Shown: positions 16,886 to 25,689 of the stretch, in pieces
Layout of the letters: each line of letters starts with the position of its first letter
How positions within the stretch are numbered: the stretch's first letter is position 1
Assembly: GCF_026239695.1 (NCBI RefSeq)
Contig: NZ_JAPIVS010000003.1
Coordinates: 620,001 to 684,000 of the forward strand
From: Pedobacter sp. MC2016-15
GTDB lineage: Bacteria > Bacteroidota > Bacteroidia > Sphingobacteriales > Sphingobacteriaceae
Direction: 5' to 3'
Length of the DNA stretch: 64,000 bases
Notes under the pieces: generated by a model
Told to the model about the DNA's origin: nothing
Seen by the model: only the letters and a program-made list of their open reading frames with translations
The model's database searches: none
Program-made: the position numbers and the translations under genes

Positions 16886-17794
16886 ATGACAACACTAAAG
16901 AATTTTGACGTCATCATTATAGGTGGCAGTTACGCCGGGCTATCTGCGGCTATGGCTCTTGGGCGTTCATTGCGTAATGTTCTGATGATAGACAGTGGTT
17001 TACCCTGCAATCGCCAAACCCCGCATTCGCACAACTTTCTCACGCAGGATGGCGAAACTCCCGCTGCAATAGCCGCCGCCGCTAAAGCACAGGTTTTGAA
17101 GTATGAGACGGTTCAGTTTTTGAACGACAAAGCTGTAGATGCCCGTCAGCTTGAAAAGGGCTTCAGCATTTCTACTGCTGGGGGAGAAGTATTCAGTGCA
17201 AAGAAATTGATTTTTGCAACGGGAATAAAGGATATCATGCCTGACATCAAAGGCTTCGCGGAATGCTGGGGGATTTCTGTAGTGCATTGTCCGTATTGTC
17301 ATGGGTTTGAGATCAGGAATAAAAAAACAGGGATACTGGCACATGGGGCGAGAGCCATGCATCTGGCGCCGCTGGTGAAGAACCTGACTGAAGATATAAC
17401 CATTTTTACCGGGGGCACAGCAGACTTTAGTAAGGAAGACCTTGAAAAGCTGAATAAACATCATATCCGGATCGTGGAAACGGAAATTTCAGAAGTGCAG
17501 CATGAAAATGGTCATTTGACTAAGCTGACGCTGGCCGATGGGAAGAGCATGAACTTTGAGGCATTATATGCCGCAGTACCTTTTACGCAACATTCAGACC
17601 TGCCTGAAAAACTGGGTTGTGAACTGACAGAACATGGATATATCACAACAGACGGATTTCAGCAGACCACGGTGAAGGGAATTTATGCCTGCGGAGATAA
17701 TTCGGTGATGATGCGCTCTGTAGCAAATGCTGTGTACAGTGGCAATCTGACGGGGGCAATGCTGAATAAAGAACTCGTGGATGAAGAATTCTAG
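16886..17794 (+). CDS. NAD(P)/FAD-dependent oxidoreductase, thioredoxin-reductase-like
   Basis: 302 residues, cytosolic. FAD-binding GGSYAGLSAA is at 13-22, the redox CPYC at 135-138 in VHCPYCHGFE, and a late GIYACGDN motif contacts FAD. The layout is that of low-molecular-weight thioredoxin reductase relatives. The NADPH-binding Gly motif in the second domain is poorly kept (GILAHGARAMHLAPL), so ferredoxin-type or other electron donors are possible. It lies between a divergent aldo/keto reductase and a convergent MFS gene. Disulfide reduction is likely; the partner is unknown. Confidence 0.85.
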   Translation: MTTLKNFDVIIIGGSYAGLSAAMALGRSLRNVLMIDSGLPCNRQTPHSHNFLTQDGETPAAIAAAAKAQVLKYETVQFLNDKAVDARQLEKGFSISTAGGEVFSAKKLIFATGIKDIMPDIKGFAECWGISVVHCPYCHGFEIRNKKTGILAHGARAMHLAPLVKNLTEDITIFTGGTADFSKEDLEKLNKHHIRIVETEISEVQHENGHLTKLTLADGKSMNFEALYAAVPFTQHSDLPEKLGCELTEHGYITTDGFQQTTVKGIYACGDNSVMMRSVANAVYSGNLTGAMLNKELVDEEF

Positions 17795-17796
17795 CG

Positions 17797-19179
17797 TTAT
17801 GATGTACCGCTTTTCACATATTTCCTGCTGAGGAAGATAATCAGCAACGTACAGAGAATGGCGCCGGTGATGCTGATCGTGATGGTGTGCAGGATGGCAT
17901 CACCGCCATTTGCTGCAATAGCTCCAAAAACAGCTACACCTATTGCTCCGGCAGCCTGTCTCACAGTGTTCAATGTGGCAGATGCTGTTCCGGAAAGCGT
18001 CTTGTCTACGCTGGAGAGAATGCCGTTGGTCATTGCAGGAACGGCAAGGCCCATGCCCAGGGAGATCAGGAGAAATGGTACTGATAACTGCCAGAACGAG
18101 GTATGCATGCCAGCTGTAAACAGTCCTGAAAATCCCAGTGCAAAAACCGTTAAGCCTATAAGTATGGGCTTGCGGATACCGTAGCGGTTGATGACACTGC
18201 CACTGGCGAGGTTAGATATCACAAAGCCCGCAGTAAGTGGCAAAAAGGCAAGGCCAGCGGTAAGCGGTGGATAGTTGAGTATATTCTGCAGATACAGGCT
18301 CAGGATAAACACCGTACCATAATAGAAGCCGTTGAGGACTGCCCCCAATAACAGCAGCACATTAAATGACGCTGAATTAAAAAGATTTAAGGGCAGCATC
18401 GGATGGCTTACCTTTTTTTCAATGATGAGGAATGCCACAAAGGAAAGCCCGCCGAGCAGTATGCTTCCATAAATCAAGGGATGGCTGAATCCCAGCTTTG
18501 ACCACTCGATTACTGCCGCAATGAGTAGCGTGATGGAGAGCATCCAGGCAAATTGTCCTGCTAAGTCGAACTTCCTCACCAGCGTCGGGCTGTTTTGTTT
18601 TTGCAGCAGAAAAGTAAGCACAATACCGGCGAGACAAAGCGGCGCGTTGATAAAGAAGATATAGCGCCAGTTGCTGATATTGATGAGGATGCCGCCAACA
18701 ATAGGACCTGCAGCAATAGCGGCACTTCCTGCGGCTGTCCACAGACCGATGGCCTTGGCACGTTTTCCCGGCATATCGGCAAAAGTCTGGTTGAGGATGG
18801 CGAGGGAACTGGGTATCATCGTTGCTGCACCTACACCCTGGAATACTCTGGCAATGATAAGGAACAGCGCACTCGTGGCCAGGCCACAGGCGACGGAGGC
18901 GACACCGAAGATCAGCATGCCCAGCTGAAAGAGGCGGCGGGCGCCAAAAAGGTCACTGAGGTTGCCGGCAGATAACATCAGTACAGCAAATGCAAGGGTA
19001 TAGCCGTCAACAATCCATTGTAATACACTGATATCAACCTTATAGGTATCGGCAATTTGGGGAAGGGCAATATTGACTATGGAGACATCCAGCTGGGCGA
19101 CTACAAAAGCCAGACTGGTAACTACTATTGTCCAGCCGTAAGCCGGAGCTGATAGATTCTTTTCGGGTATTACACGCAT
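17797..19179 (-). CDS. MFS exporter, DHA2 (EmrB/QacA) family
   Basis: 460 residues with about 14 hydrophobic segments. The N-terminal part has LDVSIVNIALPQIADTY (DHA2 helix 1 region) and the loop 2-3 motif GNLSDLFGARR. It should export small drugs or metabolites by proton antiport through the inner membrane. It converges on the flavoprotein gene, 2 bases between them. No adaptor or TetR-type regulator lies next to it. Confidence 0.9.
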   Translation of the reverse strand: MRVIPEKNLSAPAYGWTIVVTSLAFVVAQLDVSIVNIALPQIADTYKVDISVLQWIVDGYTLAFAVLMLSAGNLSDLFGARRLFQLGMLIFGVASVACGLATSALFLIIARVFQGVGAATMIPSSLAILNQTFADMPGKRAKAIGLWTAAGSAAIAAGPIVGGILINISNWRYIFFINAPLCLAGIVLTFLLQKQNSPTLVRKFDLAGQFAWMLSITLLIAAVIEWSKLGFSHPLIYGSILLGGLSFVAFLIIEKKVSHPMLPLNLFNSASFNVLLLLGAVLNGFYYGTVFILSLYLQNILNYPPLTAGLAFLPLTAGFVISNLASGSVINRYGIRKPILIGLTVFALGFSGLFTAGMHTSFWQLSVPFLLISLGMGLAVPAMTNGILSSVDKTLSGTASATLNTVRQAAGAIGVAVFGAIAANGGDAILHTITISITGAILCTLLIIFLSRKYVKSGTS

Positions 19180-19234
19180 TTAGCGCTAAGATAGAGGGAA
19201 AATGCGAAACCATGACGGTTTCGCATTTGTAGTT

Positions 19235-19873
19235 TTATTCTTTGACATCATCAAGACGATAAATCTCCATGATGTTTTCAAGTAATTTGATAAAATCGAT
19301 ATTGAGGTCGATCAGTTTTCCGCTATGAATATCGAAAACCCAACCGTGGATAGTGATATTGCGTTCGCGCTGCGCTTTTTGTACTTCAGCAGTTTTGATC
19401 ACATTGATACATTGCTCTTCAACGTTCAGCTCTACCAGTCGTTTGTAACGTTCCTCTTCATTTTCTATGGCATTCAGCTCGTCCTTGTGCGTTCTGTATA
19501 CATCACGGATGTTTCTCAACCATGGATTTAAGATCCCGAGGTCACCCGATTTCATAGCTGCCTGCACACCACCACAATAGTAATGACCGCAAACCACGAT
19601 GTGTTTAACCTTAAGGTGGGCCACTGCATAGTTGATCACCGACATGGCACTCAGGTCCGTATTGGGAACCATATTGGCGATATTTCTGTGTACAAAAACT
19701 TCACCGGGAGCTACGCCCATCAGTTCCTCTGCCGATACACGGCTATCAGAACAACCAATATAAAGAATGTCCGGATTTTGACCCTGAGACATTGTGCTGA
19801 AGTAGTCAGGTTGAAGGTCTAACTTTTTCTGAACCCAGCTTTCATTATTTTTAAAGATTCTTTTGATATCCAT
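19235..19873 (-). CDS. beta-class carbonic anhydrase
   Basis: 212 residues, cytosolic, with no leader. Zinc ligands C41, H97 and C100 with the D43-R45 dyad are visible in CSDSRVSAEELMG and VCGHYYCGGV. It interconverts CO2 and bicarbonate for carboxylation reactions and pH balance. It is a single gene with about 55 bp to the MFS gene downstream and 130 bp upstream. The length is normal for the class. Confidence 0.94.
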   Translation of the reverse strand: MDIKRIFKNNESWVQKKLDLQPDYFSTMSQGQNPDILYIGCSDSRVSAEELMGVAPGEVFVHRNIANMVPNTDLSAMSVINYAVAHLKVKHIVVCGHYYCGGVQAAMKSGDLGILNPWLRNIRDVYRTHKDELNAIENEEERYKRLVELNVEEQCINVIKTAEVQKAQRERNITIHGWVFDIHSGKLIDLNIDFIKLLENIMEIYRLDDVKE

Positions 19874-20006
19874 TTTATGTATGTGTTGTACTTATGATTG
19901 ATAATTAAACAGTGCAAAGGTTGTTTTGTTTGGATGCCCAAGTTGAAACAAAGCTAAACAACGTGGAGTAAATTTAGTAGCTTGGAGACATTAAATTTTG
20001 AACTAC

Positions 20007-20777
20007 ATGATACAGCAACAGTTTGCGCTCAAAGTAAAAGAAGTTTTAGAACATGACGAAACAATCCTGGGTCTGGCGGTAGCTGGTTCATGGCTTACTG
20101 ATGAAATTGACGAATGGTCAGATCTCGACCTGGTGGTAGTAACCAGGGAAAATCTGAACGCTGACAAGGAGAAAATGATGGCCTATGCCAATCGTTTCGG
20201 AAACCTGCTGTCTGGATTTACAGGTGAGCATGTTGGAGAAACCAGGTTACTCATCTGTTTGTATGATGAGCCGCTGCTGCATGTAGATATCAAATTTGTA
20301 ACTGCTGATGAATTTAGGGAAAGGATAGAAAACCCTGTCCTCTTACTGGACAGGAATAATGTGCTGCAAGATATTATACAATCGACAAAAGCCTCCTTTC
20401 CAAGTCCGGATTTTCAATGGATCGAAGACCGGTTCTGGATCTGGATACACTATGGACTGCAAAAAATCGGAAGGGGAGAGTACTTTGAAGCCCTAGACTT
20501 TATGGGCTTCTTACGGATGTCTGTGTTTGGGCCATTACTCCATCTGAGAAACAATAACCTGCCAAGGGGTGTGCGTAAGGTGGAAACTACCTTAACAGCA
20601 GCTGATTTTAAATTGTTGAGCGGCACGATAGCGATCCATGAAAAGGAATCTTTGCTGACAGCTGTTTACAATGCAACAGAACTGTATAAAAGCCTGCGCA
20701 TCGATTTATATGACGATCAGGTTTCTTTAAATAAAGCAGAAGTTGCGGTTATGACATACTTCAGCAGTTTGAGATGA
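20007..20777 (+). CDS. nucleotidyltransferase-fold protein (aminoglycoside-adenylyltransferase-like)
   Basis: 256 residues from the ATG at 20007; a TTG at 19998 is an alternative. The catalytic pattern is complete: GS at 27-28 followed by WSDLDLVV with D39 and D41, and a third acidic strand HVDIKFV. The C-terminal part is helical, as in AadA/AntK-type enzymes. It may transfer a nucleotide to a small molecule; there is no direct sign of drug resistance. No HEPN or antitoxin partner adjoins it. Confidence 0.7.
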   Translation: MIQQQFALKVKEVLEHDETILGLAVAGSWLTDEIDEWSDLDLVVVTRENLNADKEKMMAYANRFGNLLSGFTGEHVGETRLLICLYDEPLLHVDIKFVTADEFRERIENPVLLLDRNNVLQDIIQSTKASFPSPDFQWIEDRFWIWIHYGLQKIGRGEYFEALDFMGFLRMSVFGPLLHLRNNNLPRGVRKVETTLTAADFKLLSGTIAIHEKESLLTAVYNATELYKSLRIDLYDDQVSLNKAEVAVMTYFSSLR

Positions 20778-20786
20778 AATTAATTT

Positions 20787-20794
20787 TATCTTTG
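20787..20794 (+). promoter_or_regulatory. -7 promoter element upstream of the Omp85-type barrel gene
   Basis: TATCTTTG fits TAnnTTTG, about 66 nt before the ATG at 20861. The closest TTTG upstream (20768-20771) is only 15 nt away, so the -33 element is unsure. Confidence 0.4.
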
Positions 20795-20860
20795 CATTAA
20801 CAATGCTGAACTATTTGCTTGTGCAATATGTTACGTATTCCGGAAGCTTAGATCATCAGA

Positions 20861-21991
20861 ATGAGAATATATTTACTAGCCGCAGCCTTAATCTTTTGCA
20901 CGTTTAACAGTTTCGCACAACAAAAACAACGCTCCTGGTTTATGAGGCAGGTTCAGAAGGTGCTCAACGATACTACTTCTGCTGATAAGCCAAGCACCAC
21001 GGTATATCCCACCTTTGCTCTGTCGCCGGAGACAGGTGTAGAAATAGGTTTCTCTGCACTGAAACTTTTCCGCGCAAAAAATGATACCCTGAACAGGCTC
21101 AGTGAACTGCAGGCTTTCACGTTTTTTACTTTCAATGGCCAGTACGGACTTTGGCTGGACAATGCGATCTACAGCGATAAGGACAAATGGTTTTTTCTGG
21201 GACGTACGCGGATACAGAAATTCCCTATGTTTTATTATGGCATCGGGCCTGATGCCAGCGGCGACAATCACGCTGTAGTGGATGCTTTTACGGTGGCTAT
21301 CAAACAGCGGGTATTACGCAGAGTGATAAAGAATGTGTTTGCAGGTCCGGAAATAGATTTTCAGAATACCTCATCGGTAAGATTTAACCAGCCCGAAGTT
21401 AATCCCTTTGAGCTGCCCAGAGGGAGCACCGGCTCCACCAATATTGGTCTGGGTGGAGCTTTGGTATATGATAACAGGCACAATGTGCTCAACGTAAGAA
21501 AGGGAATGTTCGGGGAGGTTTCTTTTTTACACTATAATCCTTCACTCGGCAGTTCATTTCAATACAACAGTATCAATGTAGATCTCCGCTCGTTTTATCC
21601 GGTAGGTAAAAGAAATGTACTGGCATGGCAGGTACTAGGAAATTTTCAGAGTGGCGAAATCCCTTTTAACCAGCTGGCCATGATGGGGGGCGATATGATG
21701 ATGAGAGGATACTACCAGGGCCGCTATCGTGATAAAAATATGATTGCTGCACAAACAGAATTCCGGATGCTGCCCTTTGCCTTTCATAAACGCCTGGGCG
21801 GATCTGTTTTTGCCAGTACTGCCATGGTTGCGCCAAAGGTGAGCAGTTTTACAACAAACAATTTGAAGTTTGCCGGCGGATTTGGGTTGAGGTATCTGTT
21901 ATTTCCAAAAAAGGATATCTATCTCAGACTTGATATTGGGTTCTCCAAAGAAGGCTCCAGCTTTTATATCCTGAACGGAGAAGCGTTTTAA
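20861..21991 (+). CDS. BamA/TamA (Omp85) family outer-membrane barrel protein without POTRA domains
   Basis: 376 residues with a signal peptide (about 1-19, FNSFAQ-Q). It contains only the C-terminal Omp85-type barrel: YPTFALSPETGVEIGFSAL at the start, LGGALVYDNRHNVLNVRKG in the middle and MMGGDMMMRGYYQGRYRDKN before the last strands (the conserved R..Y.GRYRD pattern). There are no POTRA repeats, so a secretion or assembly role like BamA is unlikely; it may be a surface antigen or porin-like protein. It is probably transcribed from the -7 box at 20787. Confidence 0.8.
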   Translation: MRIYLLAAALIFCTFNSFAQQKQRSWFMRQVQKVLNDTTSADKPSTTVYPTFALSPETGVEIGFSALKLFRAKNDTLNRLSELQAFTFFTFNGQYGLWLDNAIYSDKDKWFFLGRTRIQKFPMFYYGIGPDASGDNHAVVDAFTVAIKQRVLRRVIKNVFAGPEIDFQNTSSVRFNQPEVNPFELPRGSTGSTNIGLGGALVYDNRHNVLNVRKGMFGEVSFLHYNPSLGSSFQYNSINVDLRSFYPVGKRNVLAWQVLGNFQSGEIPFNQLAMMGGDMMMRGYYQGRYRDKNMIAAQTEFRMLPFAFHKRLGGSVFASTAMVAPKVSSFTTNNLKFAGGFGLRYLLFPKKDIYLRLDIGFSKEGSSFYILNGEAF

Positions 21992-22042
21992 GCTTGTAGC
22001 TGAACGCTCAAACAATCTGATTTGGGATAGAGTTATAGGGCT

Positions 22043-22807
22043 ATGGAAGAAATATCTGTACCTCATTACTATTCAGGAACAAGTGGTCTGTTACTGCCTG
22101 TAAGAAATAAAAGTTTTTATCCTCCAGAGTTTCAGGATAATAGCAGGCTGCATTTTTATGGCTCATTGATGAACAGTATAGAAATCAACAGTTCATTTTA
22201 TAAGCTGCCCATGCCATCAACTGTTGAAAAATGGGCCGCTGAAACCCCTGACGATTTCAAATTCAGTTTCAAGCTTTTCAGGGAAATTACGCATCATAAA
22301 AGTTTGGCTTTCGATCCTGCATTGCTGAAGCGTTTCATAGAGGTGGTATCCCGTGCAGGTACTAAGAAAGGCTGTCTGCTGGTACAGCTGCCACCGAGTG
22401 TGCGATTTGGTGACGTAAAACAATTGATGTTTCTGATGGATGTGCTTCGGGAAAATGACCCGGACGAAGAATGGAAAATTGCTTTAGAGTTCAGGCATAT
22501 TTCACTTTATCATGAGGAGGTGTATGAAATGCTCGGAAGTCACCGGATGGCCATGGTTATTCAGGATAAACCGCCGGCAGCTACACCCTTGCTGGAATCT
22601 GATCTTCCTTTCGTGTATCTCAGGTTTCATGGACCGGATGGTAGTTACAGGGGCAGTTATGAGCAGGGTGTGCTGGAAGAGTATGCCGTTTATATTGCAG
22701 AATGGCTACAGAAAGGTAAAACTGTATATACTTACTTTAATAACACAATGGGGGATGCCGTGGCAAATTTATATACGCTTAGGGATCTGTTAAAGAACTA
22801 TGTTTAG
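22043..22807 (+). CDS. DUF72 domain protein (TIM-barrel)
   Basis: 254 residues, cytosolic. It matches DUF72 (YecE-like): YYSGTSG and LHFYGSLMNSIEINSSFYKLP near the start, LVQLPPSVRF in the middle and VYLRFHGPDGSYRGSY later. The family adopts a TIM barrel and its biochemical activity is not settled. It starts 51 bp after the barrel gene, possibly in the same transcript. Confidence 0.85.
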   Translation: MEEISVPHYYSGTSGLLLPVRNKSFYPPEFQDNSRLHFYGSLMNSIEINSSFYKLPMPSTVEKWAAETPDDFKFSFKLFREITHHKSLAFDPALLKRFIEVVSRAGTKKGCLLVQLPPSVRFGDVKQLMFLMDVLRENDPDEEWKIALEFRHISLYHEEVYEMLGSHRMAMVIQDKPPAATPLLESDLPFVYLRFHGPDGSYRGSYEQGVLEEYAVYIAEWLQKGKTVYTYFNNTMGDAVANLYTLRDLLKNYV

Positions 22808-22882
22808 ATTAATTTGATCTTTGTTTGTATTTATTCTAAATAAGAGGTTTCTTTGCGGTATAAATTAAACCCAAAGATAAAG

Positions 22883-23587
22883 ATGAAAAAATTAATCCTT
22901 ACCCTCCTGATGGCTTTTAGCGCAAGTTTAGTTTTCGCGCATTCCCTATGGATAGAAACTGCAGCTACCGGTAAAGCTGGTCAGCCGCAAAGCGTTAAAT
23001 TATTCTATGGCGAATATGGACAAAACGAAAAGGATGAATTCAGCAAATGGCACTCTGACCTGCCTGAATTGACATTGTGGCTGACTACAGCGGATGGTAA
23101 AAAGGAGAAACTGGTGCTGACGAAGGGAAGCAACTTTCTGGAGTCTTCATTTACATCGCAAAAGGATGGTGCATACACGCTTGCTGTCAGCCATAAATCC
23201 AAAGACCTGAGTGGTACGTACCAGCTGGAATTTCTGGCTAGTGCAACGGTAGCTGTAGGTAAATCAGCTGTAGCTGATCCTGCTGCAAGTGCCAATGAAC
23301 TGAAAGTTCTTCCGGTAGGGGACACCAAAGTGAACAAACCGGTGAGCGTGAAAGTATGGCTGAAGGGAGAATCTAAAGCCGGCTTAACAGTGCTATTGTT
23401 TTCTCCTGTAAAATGGGGTCAGGAACTGACAACTGGTGCAGATGGTACAGTAACTTTCACACCATTATGGCCAGGTAAATATATGATCGAAGCTACAGCT
23501 TCTACTCCTGGTGAAGGTGAGTATAATGGCAATAAGTACACCGGCCTCTGGCAGGGTGCAACTTATACCTTTGAGGTAGCCAAATAA
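22883..23587 (+). CDS. DUF4198 domain exported protein
   Basis: 234 residues from the ATG at 22883, which starts a clear signal peptide (MKKLILTLLMAFSASLVFA-HSLW). The mature part starts with His-Ser-Leu-Trp and is all beta, with two Ig-like halves (VKLFYGEYGQNE, then KVWLKGESKAGLTVLLF and GKYMIEATASTPG). DUF4198 proteins are periplasmic, and many lie near nickel/cobalt or TonB transport genes; here nothing points to a metal. A strong terminator follows at 23608. Confidence 0.75.
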   Translation: MKKLILTLLMAFSASLVFAHSLWIETAATGKAGQPQSVKLFYGEYGQNEKDEFSKWHSDLPELTLWLTTADGKKEKLVLTKGSNFLESSFTSQKDGAYTLAVSHKSKDLSGTYQLEFLASATVAVGKSAVADPAASANELKVLPVGDTKVNKPVSVKVWLKGESKAGLTVLLFSPVKWGQELTTGADGTVTFTPLWPGKYMIEATASTPGEGEYNGNKYTGLWQGATYTFEVAK

Positions 23588-23607
23588 ATATTGTTCAACA
23601 ATGAAAG

Positions 23608-23631
23608 AGCCGGTTAACGCCGGCTTTTTTT
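23608..23631 (+). terminator. rho-independent terminator after the DUF4198 gene
   Basis: AGCCGG (23608-23613) pairs with CCGGCT (23620-23625) around a 6-nt loop and runs into seven T residues. It sits against the stop codon (23630) of the converging lipoprotein gene. Confidence 0.8.
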
Positions 23632-24070
23632 ATTGAGGGGCTTTTTCAAAAACAAACTTCGGGTGCTGGTAGTCGATAGGTATCTTTTTGTTAAAAAAAG
23701 TCATATTCATATAGATCTGCATTGAGCCAATACCCATGATCAGCTTTTCCTCTTTTTTCAGCAGGGCGATAGGGATTCTGTACCATTTCCTGATTCCATA
23801 GCTTTGGTAATGGAACGTACCCTTGAGCGTATCTCCCTTCACTACGCCATTGACATCACCGGAATCTTTGTAAACACCATCATGACTGATCTCATATTGT
23901 CCTTCGAATACTTTATCTGTTAAGATGATATTCAGTCTGGCAGTGTCGGACTTGTCGGCAGCACTGTAAAGCACCTTTTCACCGTTAATATCGGCAGCGG
24001 GAGTACCGCAGGAGGCTAGCAGGATGACAACAGAAACCAGTAAAAGTGGAAGACCATACGCATTTATCAT
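23630..24070 (-). CDS. small lipoprotein, paralogue of the one at 24956-25405
   Basis: 146 residues from the ATG at 24070, which opens a lipoprotein signal peptide with lipobox LLASC; the longer frame to 24100 adds a second hydrophobic start. The mature part is about 125 residues of beta structure. It shares a clear pattern with the lipoprotein 0.9 kb away: KGDTLKGTFHYQ / NGDTLLANYHYQ, IPIALL / NPIAML, and a closing KKIPIDYQHPKFVFEK / KNEPIDYDKGRFIF. The two flank the GIN gene on the same strand. Function unknown; probably attached to an envelope membrane. Confidence 0.75.
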   Translation of the reverse strand: MINAYGLPLLLVSVVILLASCGTPAADINGEKVLYSAADKSDTARLNIILTDKVFEGQYEISHDGVYKDSGDVNGVVKGDTLKGTFHYQSYGIRKWYRIPIALLKKEEKLIMGIGSMQIYMNMTFFNKKIPIDYQHPKFVFEKAPQ

Positions 24071-24098
24071 AGCGCAATTTAAGATAATAAAAATGATC

Positions 24099-24133
24099 AA
24101 AAAAAAAGATGCCGGTAGGTTACCGGCATCTTT
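24099..24133 (-). terminator. rho-independent terminator after the GIN-domain gene
   Basis: GATGCCGGTA (24108-24117) and TACCGGCATC (24121-24130) form a 10-bp stem with a 3-nt loop; read on the minus strand it is followed by about ten T residues (the A run before 24108). It ends the transcript of the GIN gene before the next lipoprotein gene. Confidence 0.8.
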
Positions 24134-24155
24134 AGCGGATCGCGTTATTTAAAGA

Positions 24156-24791
24156 CTAGTTGTTTCTGCCTTTGATATTCAAAGCAACTGCTTCCTGTAA
24201 GTGTTTTGCATTTTCTGATTGTGTAGCAGCAAATTTAGCGGTATCCATTTTAGCAACATCTGCCATCTCATAGATGTGTTTGCCGGTGCTGCCGATCAGC
24301 TGCAGGTTTGCACGGTCGTTGATCACAGTATATAAACTTCCGGTGGTGGCTTTTACTTTTGCGCTGGCTTCATCTTTCAGCATTACCTGCAGATTTACCA
24401 GATCAAATTTGCCTGCAGTTTTAACCTCTGCTTTTCCGGAAGCATCAATACGGTAAGGATTGTTTACATAAACTGTAACTACCACGGGTTTGCGTTCGTC
24501 AGAGCTGATCGATAAGGCATTTCCTATTTGTTTGACATTTACTTTTTTCAGGTCTGTAGAATCCATAGTTACATATTCTGTTTTGCTCTGGATCAGGATC
24601 ACTTTTGTATTTCCGGTTACAATTACTCTTTTAATATCCGGTGTAGCATGTCCGAAAGTAACAGTTACTTCAGATCCTCTGGTTACAGGATTTTCAATGG
24701 TTGCTGCTGTAGCGTTAAGTGTAAATACTGAAGCTACTAAAATGATTGCTGTTGCGCTAGATTTTACGATGTTGTTGAATAGAGTTTTCAT
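24156..24791 (-). CDS. GIN domain (DUF2807) exported protein
   Basis: 211 residues with a signal peptide (about 1-29, LNATAA). The mature part matches the putative auto-transporter adhesin head GIN domain: repetitive beta-helix-like strands such as VYVNNPYRIDASGKAEVKTAG and VMLKDEASAKVKATTGSLYTVINDRANLQLIG. Such proteins are widespread in Bacteroidota envelopes, with an adhesive or sensing role suggested but not proven. It lies between two paralogous lipoproteins and has its own terminator at 24099. Confidence 0.8.
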   Translation of the reverse strand: MKTLFNNIVKSSATAIILVASVFTLNATAATIENPVTRGSEVTVTFGHATPDIKRVIVTGNTKVILIQSKTEYVTMDSTDLKKVNVKQIGNALSISSDERKPVVVTVYVNNPYRIDASGKAEVKTAGKFDLVNLQVMLKDEASAKVKATTGSLYTVINDRANLQLIGSTGKHIYEMADVAKMDTAKFAATQSENAKHLQEAVALNIKGRNN

Positions 24792-24955
24792 ATCTTTTGA
24801 GTTTGAGGGTTTTAAATAATTTCTTAATTGTTTGTCTATAAGACGCCCTCATCCTGCAAACGTTTCAGCGCAATTCCCGCTAATATACCACGGTGCTGTA
24901 ACACCCGACAAACGCCTGTAATTTTTCGACCAACTCTATTCGTCGATACCCGTTT

Positions 24956-25405
24956 TTAATCGTTTTTCATAAATATAAAGCGGCCTTTGTCGTAATCTAT
25001 AGGTTCATTTTTTTTGAAATACGCCCTTCCCCAGGCAAATTCGCGCTGACCAACACCTAAATGAAGTGTTTTCCCATTGCTGAGCATGGCGATCGGATTT
25101 CTCTGCCAGCTGCCCTTCTGATCCTGGTAGTGGTAATTGGCCAGCAGCGTATCCCCATTCATCCATCCCTTGAAGCTACCATGTTCCTTGAGGCCATTAC
25201 CATAAACAAAGTTGAGTGTACCCTTAACCCGGCTGCCTTTTTTGATCAGCCTGAGGAATACGGTATCCTGATCATAGACCGCCCTGTACCTTTGTGAGGG
25301 CAGGGCAAGCAAGGCATCATAGTCATCCAGTTCGTTGCCCGTATGGGATACACAACTGCATAGAAAACTGATCATCACGGCACAACATAGTAGTTTCTTT
25401 CTCAT
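24956..25405 (-). CDS. small lipoprotein, paralogue of the one at 23630-24070
   Basis: 149 residues; a short signal peptide with lipobox FLCSC (lipidated Cys near 18). It shares the GDTL..YHYQ, PIAML and closing PIDY..F(I/V)F patterns with the lipoprotein on the other side of the GIN gene, at similar spacing. This implies duplication of an ancestral gene around, or together with, the GIN gene. No domain name is known to me. 165 bp separate it from the GIN gene downstream. Confidence 0.7.
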   Translation of the reverse strand: MRKKLLCCAVMISFLCSCVSHTGNELDDYDALLALPSQRYRAVYDQDTVFLRLIKKGSRVKGTLNFVYGNGLKEHGSFKGWMNGDTLLANYHYQDQKGSWQRNPIAMLSNGKTLHLGVGQREFAWGRAYFKKNEPIDYDKGRFIFMKND

Positions 25406-25689
25406 ATCTTTCCTGTTTATCTATAGGATGAACTTTTGAAGGATATTCCATACACAGGTAATTAAGAATGATTATTATTTAGCTTTTTGATTGGTCTGAT
25501 TGCTTAGATGAGGTGTCTTTATGATCAAGAAATATCAGAAAAAACCTTTAGAAGGGTCGTTTTATAACATTTTAGTTAGAAAGAGGTGATGTAGGGCTAA
25601 AAATGGCAGAGTAAGTAACTAAAAAATGTAAATTCCACCAATTTCTCCGTAAATTATTGAGATATTGCTAATGATTAACCGATTTACTA

